In this document: one piece after another, positions 9,325-17,585 of the stretch
Position numbering within the stretch: the stretch's first letter is position 1
Layout: each line of letters begins with the position of its first letter
DNA from: Spectribacter acetivorans
Lineage (GTDB): Bacteria; Pseudomonadota; Gammaproteobacteria; Nevskiales; Salinisphaeraceae
NCBI RefSeq assembly: GCF_031846305.1
Contig: NZ_JAVRHY010000006.1
Coordinates: 168,042-232,041 of the forward strand
Reading direction: 5' to 3'
DNA length: 64,000 nucleotides
Position numbers and translations under genes: made by a program
The notes under the pieces: generated by a model
Seen by the model: only the letters and a program-made list of their open reading frames with translations
Told to the model about the DNA's origin: nothing
The model's database searches: none

Positions 9325-10626
9325 TTACGTCCAGTGCCGGTCGCCTACCTCGTCGTGAAGTGATGCATCCAGCTGGTGGCCGTGGTTGTCCGCGATACGG
9401 TACACATCCTCGATCAGCGACGAGGCGATTTCGTCGAGCACGAGGTCGTCGGCCGCTTCCACGCGCAGCCGGTAACGGGAGCGGTCCGCGTCCAGTGCAA
9501 TGCCCTGGTGGGCCGACAGGCAGATCGTTTCGATTGTTTGCCGGGCCTTGGCTACGCTCTGCCGCTGGCGTCGCGGTGTAAGACTCAGCTCGAGGATCAG
9601 AGGGACAACGACCGGAGAAATAATCGATGGCGACGGTTTGATGGGCGCCGGAGCCGTCTCATTGTCAGGCAGCGCCGCCAGCGCAGCTTCGATACGCTCT
9701 CGGCCAAAAGCGTCGGGGGCATCGATATAGCGCATGGCCGAGTGAATGTCCTTCCAGCCGACGTATTCCATCAACGCGCGGGCATCCCAGCCATTTGCGC
9801 TGGCCCAACCGGCAAATCCGCGACGCAACGAATGACCGCTGTAGGTTTCCGGAGACGCCAGTCCGGCACGGAGGAACAATTGGCGCAGCAACGGCACCAC
9901 GCTGTTGTGGTGCAGCGCGCCGGCTTTCAGCGTGCCCGAACGCGTCACGCCGCGAAACAAGGAGCCGGTGCTGAGGCCGGCATAGCTGATCCAGTCGAGT
10001 GTGGCAGTCACCGGACACCATCGACTCAGAGCCGGGACCCGATATGTCGTACCGATAAGTTGCCGGTCGGTCTTGCTGCGGCCAAGAAAACAGGTCATGC
10101 CTTCTTCGGGCACCATCGTGATGTGCTCCGATCGAAGACGCACCAACTCGTCGACCCGAAACCCACGCCAGAACCCAAGAAGAAGCATGGCCCGATCACG
10201 CCGGCAACGTAGAGCGTCGGCGGTATCTGCGCGCTGGTCGGCGGCTGCGATCGCGGCATCGAGCCAATCGGCCACACGGGCAACCGCTTTCATCTGCAAA
10301 GGTTCAGCACGTTTCTCAAGCGCAGGGTGGAGGGCTTGTATGCCCTTCAACGTCTTTTTAACGACCGCGGCCGACGTCGGATCGGAAAATCCGTGCGCCT
10401 GATGCCAATGCGCGAGTGCGGCGAGTCTCTGCCGTAGCGTGTTGGTGGACAACGCGGTGGCATGCGCCACCAGATATCGGGCAACAGTATCGGCGGTGGC
10501 GGGGAGCAAGCCGCCCCAGGCGACTTCAAAATGACGCACGGCCGAGGCGTAGCTGCGCTGGGTATTGTCGCGTTGTGCGGCCTGTAGATAGGTTTCAAGC
10601 GAATGAGATGGCATGATTGGTATCAA
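9325..10626 (-). CDS. TnpS-like tyrosine recombinase (cointegrate resolvase)
   Basis: 433 residues (a start 12 bp later, MPSHSLETYL, is also possible). Catalytic residues are visible: Arg 157 (GFWRGFRVDEL), Lys 185 (RSKTD), His 265 and Arg 268 (GHSLRRGF), Trp 291 replacing the second His (VGWKDI), and Tyr 300 (MRYID). About 110 residues follow the nucleophile, longer than in phage integrases. Related recombinases in Tn4651-type transposons resolve cointegrates together with a coiled-coil helper. Such a helper is present here at 24419-25465, near the opposite end rather than adjacent. Role by family and position. Confidence 0.85.
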   Translation of the reverse strand: MIPIMPSHSLETYLQAAQRDNTQRSYASAVRHFEVAWGGLLPATADTVARYLVAHATALSTNTLRQRLAALAHWHQAHGFSDPTSAAVVKKTLKGIQALHPALEKRAEPLQMKAVARVADWLDAAIAAADQRADTADALRCRRDRAMLLLGFWRGFRVDELVRLRSEHITMVPEEGMTCFLGRSKTDRQLIGTTYRVPALSRWCPVTATLDWISYAGLSTGSLFRGVTRSGTLKAGALHHNSVVPLLRQLFLRAGLASPETYSGHSLRRGFAGWASANGWDARALMEYVGWKDIHSAMRYIDAPDAFGRERIEAALAALPDNETAPAPIKPSPSIISPVVVPLILELSLTPRRQRQSVAKARQTIETICLSAHQGIALDADRSRYRLRVEAADDLVLDEIASSLIEDVYRIADNHGHQLDASLHDEVGDRHWT

Positions 10627-10718
10627 CAGCAGACGGCTGAGCGCGCAGGGAACGAGTGAGCCGTACTTTCGGCGTGACGCAATCTTATCCTCCTCCGTAG
10701 GCGCCTGTAGGAAACGCG
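10627..10718. other. candidate recombination/promoter region beside the resolvase gene
   Basis: Short spacer upstream of the recombinase gene and of the divergent broken gene. It contains GTAGGCGCCTGTAGG, an imperfect palindrome around AGGCGCCT. In Tn4651-type elements the resolution site lies upstream of the recombinase gene, so this is the best candidate core site. No experimental or comparative support is available here. Confidence 0.3.
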
Positions 10719-11183
10719 ATGCAGCACTCGGAATTTCACATTGGCCTGGAGTTCATGGCCAGCGGCGGTTTCTGGTGCCAATGCAACGATATAGGCACGC
10801 GAACGATCCTCGCCATCCGGCGCGATCGCGACGATCTCAACTGGTATCAAAAACCGCCCTATATCGCCAAAGAGGAAGTGTTTGATGAGCATGAAATCTA
10901 ACACTGCCATCTAACCGATACCGATGCGATCAATGCGGCGATCCGCGACGTTCGCTCACCCTGGCTATCCGCACGAAGTGGTTACGCGCATGATGGAAGC
11001 GCGCTGGAGAGACCGCGATAAGTTTATTCACACGAGGGAGTGCTGCGCTTTGATCGGCGCCGGTTTGACGGTGAAATTCTCCACTCCTACTACGCGGGGA
11101 CAGAAAAACGAGAGGTCCCGGCGACGCTGCCACCCAGTAGTCGTTGGTCGTCAGTGTTGTCGAACCATCACTTTCGAGAATGA
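10719..11183 (+). pseudogene. decayed small transposon-associated gene
   Basis: The first 60 codons read as an intact small protein (HIGLEFMASGGFW, then DIGTRTILAI, then KPPYIAKEEVFDEHEI) and stop at TAA 10899. The same protein plainly continues beyond the stop: HCHLTDTDAINAAIRD in frame, then HPGYPHEVVTRMMEARW in the next frame, then VLRFDRRRFDGEILHSYY in a third, ending at TGA 11181. The stop and at least two frameshifts make this a broken gene, although the 60-residue product could still be translated. It resembles conserved hypothetical proteins I associate with transposon and ICE recombinase genes. Its function is unknown. Confidence 0.7.
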
Positions 11184-11417
11184 TCTGCGCCTTGCCGCGC
11201 GCAGCGCTTCGTGGTCGCTGCTTGTAGCTGGAGCATAAGCTGTCAAGAGCTACTACTCGAATATCAGGCAGCGCGCAAATGTATTTCGACAGCATAGGCG
11301 CTTAGCAACTTCGGGCATGGGTCGATTCAGTCTGGTTGAATGCCAGTGCTCAAAGTCACCGAAACCGACCGTTTCGTTGATTGCCGCCGACCTGCGCCAG
11401 GCGAACGGTATGCGCGC

Positions 11418-11969
11418 CTATCCATAGGTTTTCTGCAGGTAATGAACGATGTCGCGCGATTCCGGCATCCAACGTGTTTGGCCGTCAGGCGACCTGATAT
11501 GCAATACCGGCACCGTAGCGCGTTGCCGGGCATCGACGAGTTGTCGATGAAAATCGGCATTGGACGCGATATCGCGCAATTCGACATCAATGCCCAACTG
11601 GTCAATGGCCTGGCGAACGATCCGGCAGAACGGGCAAAAAGGCGTGATGTACAAGGCCAAGTCATCGCGGGCCGGTGTATCCGTGCCGGCGTAGCGTTCC
11701 AGGAAGTGGTTCGCATAAAAGTGCGACCAGTCGGCGTCCGGTGCCGTGGCGCGCCGCTCGAATTCGGCGTTCATCAGGCAGTAGATCAACTGGCTGCGTG
11801 TAAACGCCACCTCGAACAGGTCGCTCAACGGCCGCAGCAAGTAGTCCGCGTACCAGATCGGCCAGTCGGGATCCTCGTCGTTCGTGCTTTCGAATGCTTC
11901 GTGGTGCGCAACCCCTGCCTCCCGAAAAAGGTCGCTTACCGAGACAATCGTCAATTCGTTCGTGGCCAT
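11418..11969 (-). CDS. N-terminal unknown domain fused to glutaredoxin
   Basis: 183 residues from ATG 11969, which has GAGA upstream. Residues 1-90 form a helical domain (HHEAFESTNDEDPDWPIWYADYLL) seen in small uncharacterised proteins. Residues about 105-183 are a glutaredoxin/GST-N thioredoxin fold with the active-site motif ITPFCPFCRIV and the conserved TVPVL cis-proline segment, ending in a short LQKTYG helix. A CPFC glutaredoxin should reduce mixed disulfides with glutathione. It is the last gene of the leftward cargo operon, 200 bp after the cupin gene, and fits a thiol-repair role. The N-terminal domain's function is unknown. Confidence 0.72.
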   Translation of the reverse strand: MATNELTIVSVSDLFREAGVAHHEAFESTNDEDPDWPIWYADYLLRPLSDLFEVAFTRSQLIYCLMNAEFERRATAPDADWSHFYANHFLERYAGTDTPARDDLALYITPFCPFCRIVRQAIDQLGIDVELRDIASNADFHRQLVDARQRATVPVLHIRSPDGQTRWMPESRDIVHYLQKTYG

Positions 11970-12169
11970 GATTCGTTCTCTGGCTTGCAAATGGGTCGGG
12001 CCTGCTCAGTGGCACCTCTGGAGTAATCGCCACGGTGTTACCGGAGATTGGCGTTTTCGCGTCATGCCGCTATGGCGAGCTCATTTAGGTGCTGATATCA
12101 ATGTTCTCGGCTTCGGCTTTGGTCGGCGGGGCCATCAAAGGCCAAGGCGGGCTTTCGGCACTCGTGGCA

Positions 12170-12559
12170 TCAGCATTCCCCGGCTACGCACCGGTCAATC
12201 TGCGCCAGATCGGCTGCATAGATGACGACCACGCTCTCGCTTTCGTTTTTCCACCAGTGGGAGACATCGTTGTACTCCGCAACGACCGAGCCTGCCTTGT
12301 GGACAACGGGGTTCTCGTGCCGTGAATTGTATTCGATGATCTCGCCTTCGATGATGAACAGGATGGCCGGCCGATTTTCGTGGGAATGAAACGGCACGAT
12401 TCCGCCGGGGCCGACATCGACGCGGCGGAAACGCAGCTGGCGCTGTTCCAGCGGGGCACTGTCCTCGGGAAGCCTGACATCGGCGAGCTCGATCACCGAC
12501 AGCGTCGTGTCCTGTTCGTCGACGGGCTCTGCTGGTGGATTGATCTGGTGTTCATACAT
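12170..12559 (-). CDS. cupin-domain protein
   Basis: 129 residues forming one cupin barrel: motif 1 is G-PGGIVPFHSHENRPAILFIIEGE with metal-ligand-like His and Glu residues, and the second part contains HKAGSVVAEYNDVSHWWKNES. The protein is small and cytoplasmic, with no signal peptide. Single-domain cupins bind a metal and act as dioxygenases, isomerases or sensors; the substrate cannot be told. It starts 3 bp after the CMD-family gene ends, so the two are coupled. Pairs of cupin and carboxymuconolactone-decarboxylase-like genes are common in redox and aromatic clusters. Confidence 0.8.
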   Translation of the reverse strand: MYEHQINPPAEPVDEQDTTLSVIELADVRLPEDSAPLEQRQLRFRRVDVGPGGIVPFHSHENRPAILFIIEGEIIEYNSRHENPVVHKAGSVVAEYNDVSHWWKNESESVVVIYAADLAQIDRCVAGEC

Positions 12560-12562
12560 GAT

Positions 12563-12973
12563 TCACTCCTTCTTGGATTGACGGTCTAGGACAGGGCAGG
12601 ACTCGACAACGTCTTTCAGCGTCATGACAGCGTTGATGGCTGCCGGAAAGCCGGCATAGGGGGTGATCTGCATCAGGATCTCTACCAGTTCGTCGGTCGA
12701 GAATCCCATGCGGCGGGCAATCTCCAGGTGGATCTTGAGCTGTGTCATGTGGCCTCCGGTGGCAAGCGCTGCAAGCGTCGCGGTCTGCCGAAGCTTTTGG
12801 TCCAGCCCGTCGCGGCTGTAGAGATCGCCGAACGGAAATTCGGCGATGTAGCGCAGAAGATCGGGGGCGATTTCCCCCAAATTATTCCTCATCGCCCTGG
12901 CCGCATCCGGATGGACGGCTTCAAAAAAGGCCATGCCGCGATCGTAGCGGCTCTCGTCGGAGGGTTCAGCCAT
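12563..12973 (-). CDS. carboxymuconolactone decarboxylase (CMD) family protein
   Basis: 136 residues from ATG 12973, which lies inside the end of the patatin gene (8-bp overlap). The sequence has the CMD helical core (RQTATLAALATGGHMTQLKIHLEIARRMGFSTDELVEILMQITPYAGFPAAINAV). It lacks the CxxC pair of AhpD peroxidase reductases, so it is closer to gamma-carboxymuconolactone decarboxylase-type proteins than to thiol reductases. The conserved His in MTQLKIHL is present. The substrate is unknown. It differs from the second CMD protein of this operon (18829-19290), which does carry CxxC. Confidence 0.82.
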   Translation of the reverse strand: MAEPSDESRYDRGMAFFEAVHPDAARAMRNNLGEIAPDLLRYIAEFPFGDLYSRDGLDQKLRQTATLAALATGGHMTQLKIHLEIARRMGFSTDELVEILMQITPYAGFPAAINAVMTLKDVVESCPVLDRQSKKE

Positions 12974-14000
12974 GGTGTTCGATCCCCTGGAACATGGCAC
13001 GCAGGTCGACCGTCGAGCCCTTGCCTATCTGCTCGAAGTTTCGATCCAGCCACTCGGCGGACGTATTTCGCCCCAACTCGTGCAGGTGGCCGAGAAACGC
13101 CCATTCGGCATTGAGCTTGGACGACGAACCGAGCGGCTTGAGTTCCTCCTGGCATTCAATGATATGGACATTCATATCACGATAGCTTTGCGAATCGAGC
13201 GCACCCTGATCCAAAAGCCGTTTGACGAAGTCGAGCGCGCGCAGCTCCTTCAACAAACTGGCGTTGAAGGTGATCTCGTTCATGCGGTTGAGGATGGCCT
13301 GTGCCGTGCGCGGCGCACCGCTGCTTTCGATCGGGTTGATCTGTACGATCGCGATGTCCGAGCAGGGTGAGCCGCTGTAGAGCGGAAACAGCGGCGGATT
13401 GCCGGAATAGCCGCCGTCCCAATACGGGATGCCATCGATCTCCACCGCCTCGAACAGAAACGGCAGACAGGCCGACGCCATGACCATGTCGGCGGTCAGT
13501 TGCTTGCGGTCGAAGATCTTGACCCGGCCGGTCTCCACGTTGGTGGCCGCCACGAAAACCTTCATCTGATCGCAGTGGCAGACGTTGTCGAAGTCCACGT
13601 ACTTGATGAGAATCTCGCGCAGCGGATTCAGCCGCAGCGGATTGAACTGGCCGGGCGCGAAAAACCGTGTCATCACGTCGAACCAGGCGTAGCCGGGAGA
13701 GTGATCAAGGCTCCATCGGCCGAACAAGACATCCAGCGGCGAGCGTTGTAGCGGACTGGCTCGGGCGGCGTCGGACGTGGCTTTCCAGAAGCTCGCCAGC
13801 TTTTCCCGTGCCATGTCGCGGCCGCCGCGGACCAGGCCGTCCGCAGCCAGCACGGCGTTCATGGCCCCGGCCGAGGTGCCCGTGATGGCCGCGATCTCGA
13901 TTCGTTCATCCTCGAGCAGGTAATCGAGAACACCCCAGGTGAAGGCGCCATGCGCGCCGCCGCCTTGCAGGGCGAGGTTGAGCGTTTTGGCTTTCGTCAT
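12966..14000 (-). CDS. patatin-like phospholipase
   Basis: 344 residues from ATG 14000, preceded by the Shine-Dalgarno-like GGAGCC. Catalytic features are clear: the oxyanion glycines in LQGGGAHGAFTWGVL, the nucleophile serine in GTSAGAM and the Asp of the dyad in YWDGGYSGNPP. Members hydrolyse acyl esters of phospholipids or polyhydroxybutyrate-type substrates. A patatin gene next to 3-hydroxybutyrate dehydrogenase is a frequent arrangement. Here it starts 11 bp after that dehydrogenase gene ends, so a joint role in breaking down storage polymer or oxidised lipid is plausible. No signal peptide is seen, so it acts in the cytoplasm. Confidence 0.9.
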   Translation of the reverse strand: MTKAKTLNLALQGGGAHGAFTWGVLDYLLEDERIEIAAITGTSAGAMNAVLAADGLVRGGRDMAREKLASFWKATSDAARASPLQRSPLDVLFGRWSLDHSPGYAWFDVMTRFFAPGQFNPLRLNPLREILIKYVDFDNVCHCDQMKVFVAATNVETGRVKIFDRKQLTADMVMASACLPFLFEAVEIDGIPYWDGGYSGNPPLFPLYSGSPCSDIAIVQINPIESSGAPRTAQAILNRMNEITFNASLLKELRALDFVKRLLDQGALDSQSYRDMNVHIIECQEELKPLGSSSKLNAEWAFLGHLHELGRNTSAEWLDRNFEQIGKGSTVDLRAMFQGIEHHG

Positions 14001-14011
14001 CCCTCGGCTCC

Positions 14012-14791
14012 TTACTGTGCGACCCAGCCGCCATCCACGGGCAGGGCTGTGCCGGTGATCGATGCCGCAACGTCGGAACACAGGAACAAAGCGAGCCCGG
14101 CCAGCTGGTCCGTGGTAACGAAGGACTTGGTGGGCTGGGCCGCCAGCAGCACGTCACGCACCACCGCGTCTTCGGAAATGCCGCGGGCTTTGGCGGTGTC
14201 GGCGATCTGATCCTGCACCAACGGCGTCTGCACATAGCCGGGACAGATGGCGTTGACCGTAATACCCAGCTCGGCCACTTCGAGCGCGACGCTCTTGGTG
14301 AGACCCACAACGCCGTGCTTGGCCGCGACATAGGCCGCTTTATACGGCGATGCGACGAGCCCGTGGGCCGAGGCCATATTGATGATGCGTCCCCAGCCCC
14401 GGCTTTTCATGCCAGGCAACACGGCTTTGGTCATATGGAACGCGGCACTGAGGTTGATCGCGATGATCGCGTTCCATTTGTCGTCGGGAAATTCATCGAT
14501 CGGCGCCACATGCTGGATACCGGCATTATTCACGACGATATCCACCGCACCGAATGCGTCCGCGGCCTGTTCGACGAGACCGTGAATTTCCGCTGGCACC
14601 GTCATATCGGCGGGGCTGTAGCGCGCTGTGACCCCGTAGCTCTCGAGACGGGCACGGTGGTTTTCGATCTCTTCGGGCCGCTCGATCCCGTTCAGCATGA
14701 CGTTCATGCCGGTTCGGGCCAGCGCTTCGGCAATCCCGAGCCCGATACCGCTGGACGAGCCAGTGACGATCGCTGTTCTTCGCTCTGTCAT
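14012..14791 (-). CDS. bdhA: 3-hydroxybutyrate dehydrogenase (SDR)
   Basis: 259 residues, the standard length. It is a short-chain dehydrogenase with the NAD-binding TGSSSGIGLGIA motif, NNAGIQHV, catalytic Ser in NMASAHG, Tyr and Lys in YKAAYVAAKHG, and a C-terminal TGTALPVDGGWVAQ. The sequence pattern around the active site (AHGLVASPYKAAYVAAKHGVVGLTK) is typical of D-3-hydroxybutyrate dehydrogenases, which convert 3-hydroxybutyrate to acetoacetate with NAD. It sits in the leftward stress operon between msrA and the patatin gene, an unusual companion for methionine sulfoxide reductases. Other SDR substrates cannot be excluded. Confidence 0.85.
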   Translation of the reverse strand: MTERRTAIVTGSSSGIGLGIAEALARTGMNVMLNGIERPEEIENHRARLESYGVTARYSPADMTVPAEIHGLVEQAADAFGAVDIVVNNAGIQHVAPIDEFPDDKWNAIIAINLSAAFHMTKAVLPGMKSRGWGRIINMASAHGLVASPYKAAYVAAKHGVVGLTKSVALEVAELGITVNAICPGYVQTPLVQDQIADTAKARGISEDAVVRDVLLAAQPTKSFVTTDQLAGLALFLCSDVAASITGTALPVDGGWVAQ

Positions 14792-14893
14792 GGCATACCG
14801 CTCTCATTAAAGAATCCAAACCCAGGCCGCCCGCCGGCCGCTGTCGTGCTCGCCTAGTTCACTGGCCACACGACGGACGAGCCTGCGTAATGC

Positions 14894-15535
14894 TCAAACC
14901 CCGCCGATGACCGCGGATTCGGAACTGTCCAATGCGCAGGTCACGCCCGTGCCGCCGAGACCGCAATATCCGCGCCGATTCTTGGCGAGGTACTGCTGGT
15001 GCTTGTCTTCCGCGTAGTAGAAAGGCGGTGCCGGCTCAATCTGTGTCGTGATTCGACCAACGCCTGAAAGTCGAAGCTGCTCGGCGTAGGCGTCCATTGA
15101 GGACTGGGCCGCTTTCGCCTGTTCATCCGTGGTCGTAAAAATCACCGAGCGATACTGATCGCCGATATCGTTGCCCTGCCGGAAGCCCTGTGTGGGGTTG
15201 TGGCCTTCCCAGAAGGACTTGAGCAGCCGGGCATAGCTGATCACCGCCGGATCGTAGACCACCAGCACGACTTCGGCGTGACCGGTGTCGCCGCCGCAGA
15301 CTTCCCGATAGCTCGGGTGCTCGAGATGACCGCCCGCATAGCCGACGGCCGTCGTGTACACGCCTTCCAGCTGCCAGAAAAGCCTTTCGGCGCCCCAGAA
15401 ACAGCCCATGCCGAAGATGGCCGTTCCGAGATGGTCGGGAAACGGGCCGGTCAGCGGATGGCCGTTGACATAATGCTTATCGGCGACCGTCATCGGCCGA
15501 CGCTGCGATGCCGTTTCTGCGCTGTGTGTTCTCAT
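14894..15535 (-). CDS. msrA: peptide methionine-S-sulfoxide reductase MsrA
   Basis: 213 residues with the MsrA active site GMGCFWGAE, the GYAGG and CGGDTGHAE signatures and the YHQQYL-like segment DKHQQYLAKN. A short N-terminal extension precedes the catalytic domain. The enzyme repairs the S epimer of methionine sulfoxide after oxidant damage, using a catalytic Cys recycled by thioredoxin or glutaredoxin. The start overlaps the stop of msrB by ATGA, so both repair enzymes are made together from the leftward operon of the transposon. Confidence 0.96.
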   Translation of the reverse strand: MRTHSAETASQRRPMTVADKHYVNGHPLTGPFPDHLGTAIFGMGCFWGAERLFWQLEGVYTTAVGYAGGHLEHPSYREVCGGDTGHAEVVLVVYDPAVISYARLLKSFWEGHNPTQGFRQGNDIGDQYRSVIFTTTDEQAKAAQSSMDAYAEQLRLSGVGRITTQIEPAPPFYYAEDKHQQYLAKNRRGYCGLGGTGVTCALDSSESAVIGGV

Positions 15536-15978
15536 GCCTGTTCTCCTTTTTCGGTGATCCCGTCATCGTCAGCAGCGCTGTCTCGCTCCTCGAAGTCCAA
15601 CGCCGCGGAATTGATGCAATAGCGCAGACCGCTGGGCCCGGGTCCGTCGGGAAATACATGGCCGAGGTGGGCATCGCAATGGGCGCACAAGACCTCCTCG
15701 CGGCGCATGCCGTGACTTTCGTCGAGGTGCGTGCGCACGCGATCTTCGGCGAGCGGTAGCGTGTAGCTCGGCCAGCCCGAGCGGGAATCGAATTTCTCGT
15801 CGGACCGGAACAGTTCGTTGCCGCAGACCACGCAGGTGTAGACGCCATCGTCCTTGCAGTCCACGTATTTACCGGAAAACGGCGGCTCGGTGCCGGCTTG
15901 CTGCGTGACGCGGTATTGCTCCGGCGTCAAGCGCGACTTCAATGTGTCACGATCAAAGGATCTGTCGGTTTTGCTCAT
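15532..15978 (-). CDS. msrB: peptide methionine-R-sulfoxide reductase MsrB
   Basis: 148 residues. Two zinc-binding CxxC pairs (CVVCGNELF and CAHCDAHLGHVF), the substrate-binding FDSRSGWPSY region and the catalytic Cys in RYCINSAALDF are all present. MsrB reduces the R epimer of methionine sulfoxide and thus complements MsrA, whose gene follows with a 4-bp overlap. It lies 144 bp downstream of the disulfide oxidoreductase gene, the largest gap so far in this operon. That gap shows no clear terminator, so read-through is expected. Confidence 0.96.
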   Translation of the reverse strand: MSKTDRSFDRDTLKSRLTPEQYRVTQQAGTEPPFSGKYVDCKDDGVYTCVVCGNELFRSDEKFDSRSGWPSYTLPLAEDRVRTHLDESHGMRREEVLCAHCDAHLGHVFPDGPGPSGLRYCINSAALDFEERDSAADDDGITEKGEQA

Positions 15979-16122
15979 GGTGCTGACTCCTGGCGGGGGT
16001 TACGGACAAATAAATTGGATTGCCCCGGATGGTTTCAATAAAGCGTAGCGATTTTGAGCCGCTCGGTTACGTGTGCGATTCTTGCGTGTACCGCCGCGCC
16101 GTGGTGAGCACGATGCACGTCG

Positions 16123-17556
16123 CTAACAGCCCGGCGCTTCGGCCATGTCTTCACAGCGCAGCGAATCGGCCACCTTCAGCTTGTAAGCGAGATCGCGCAG
16201 GGCGGTGCGCAACCCCTCTTCCACCACCGGATGGTAGAACGGCATCTCGAGTGCCTGTTGAACGGTCAGTTTCTGCTGGATGGCCCAGGCCAGCAGATGG
16301 GCGATATGTTCCATGCGCGGTCCGAACATTTCCGCACCGAGCAAGGTGCCGCAGCGGCGCCGGGCATAGATACGCAGCAGACCCCGGTTGCGGCCCATGA
16401 CACGGGCGCGGCCCTGATCGTCGAACGACACCGCGCCGATCTCCGTATCATTGGTATTCAGGTCAGCGTAACGCTGTCCCGCCATCGCGATCTGCGGGTC
16501 GGTAAAGACGACCGCCAGCGGCGTGCGCCGCGCATGCGCGACGATATCTGGATACTGCATCGCGTTCTCGCCGGCGATCCGGCCTTCGTCGGCGGCCTCG
16601 TGCAGTAGCGGTATATGGGCGCTGGCATCGCCCGCGAGGAAGATAGGCAGATCGCCGCATTGCGCGGTACTCGGATCCCACGGCGGCATGCCGCGCGAAT
16701 TCAGTTCCAGGCCGGTCGCCGCGAGATTCAAGTCCGGGATATTGGGACGCCGGCCGGCTGCCACCAGGACCGTGTCGAATATTTCCTCGTGCTCGGCGTC
16801 CTCGGCATCGCGCCACTGGATTTGTACGCCTTGATCGGTGCGCGCGGCATCGATAATGGAAGTCGAGAGCCGCAGGTTCAACTCGCTATCCATCTGGGCG
16901 AAAACGGCCGCTTTCACGTCCGGATCGGTGAGCGGACCGAGGTCCGTCGAGCGCGCGAAGAACACGACGTGCAAGCCCAGACGTGCCATGGCCTGACCGA
17001 GTTCCAGACCGATAATGCCGGTACCGACGACGGCGAGGCTTTTAGGCAGCCGTTCGAGTTCAAATACGTCGTCGTTGGTGATCACGTGCTTTCGGATCGC
17101 ATCGAAGGGCGGCGGAATGAAAGGGTCGCTGCCGGCGGCGATGACGACCGCGTTCGCCGTCACCCGGGTATGGTCGCCGACTTCCAGCGTCGTCGGGCCG
17201 ACGAAACGCGCCTCACCCGAAAGCCGATGCTCGGCGGGCAGCGCTTGGGTGTCTTTCACCACGAAACCGGCGAAGCGATCGCGCTCGCGACGCACCCGAT
17301 CTAGGACCTGCTCACCGTCAATTCGTACATCGTCGACGTAGACGCCAAACAACCCGGCGGCATGAATCTCGTGGGCGGCATCGGCGGCGGCAATCAGCAA
17401 CTTCGACGGCATGCAACCGACCCGCGCGCAGGTCGTACCATAAGCGCCCGATTCGATCAGCGCCCAACTACCGCCGGCCTTGTCGACAACGCTGCGCGCA
17501 TTCAAGCCCGCCGTGCCCGAGCCGATGATGGCGACATCCACCTGTTTTTCTTGCAT
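16123..17556 (-). CDS. class I pyridine nucleotide-disulfide oxidoreductase (dihydrolipoyl dehydrogenase/mercuric reductase family)
   Basis: 477 residues. The N-terminal FAD-binding IIGSGTAGLNA is followed by the redox disulfide in GTTCARVGCMPSK (Cys 43 and Cys 48). The central NAD(P)-binding motif is VVGTGIIGLELG. The FAD contact LAGDASAH and a C-terminal dimer domain with FYHPVVEEGLRTALRDL complete the fold. The His-Pro-x-x-x-Glu base of lipoamide dehydrogenases is conserved. The substrate could be a dithiol protein, glutathione-type disulfide or metal. The gene's place beside an AraC regulator recalls the E. coli rcl system, whose RclA belongs to the same superfamily, but this protein is longer and more lipoamide-dehydrogenase-like. 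Confidence 0.88.
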   Translation of the reverse strand: MQEKQVDVAIIGSGTAGLNARSVVDKAGGSWALIESGAYGTTCARVGCMPSKLLIAAADAAHEIHAAGLFGVYVDDVRIDGEQVLDRVRRERDRFAGFVVKDTQALPAEHRLSGEARFVGPTTLEVGDHTRVTANAVVIAAGSDPFIPPPFDAIRKHVITNDDVFELERLPKSLAVVGTGIIGLELGQAMARLGLHVVFFARSTDLGPLTDPDVKAAVFAQMDSELNLRLSTSIIDAARTDQGVQIQWRDAEDAEHEEIFDTVLVAAGRRPNIPDLNLAATGLELNSRGMPPWDPSTAQCGDLPIFLAGDASAHIPLLHEAADEGRIAGENAMQYPDIVAHARRTPLAVVFTDPQIAMAGQRYADLNTNDTEIGAVSFDDQGRARVMGRNRGLLRIYARRRCGTLLGAEMFGPRMEHIAHLLAWAIQQKLTVQQALEMPFYHPVVEEGLRTALRDLAYKLKVADSLRCEDMAEAPGC

Positions 17557-17585
17557 CGCTATGCTCCTTGGTTGCGATCGCTAGG

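Noticed and set aside
10924..11238. 104-codon rightward frame in the transposon
   Set aside because: It is one frame of the decayed small gene (10719-11183) and not an independent gene.
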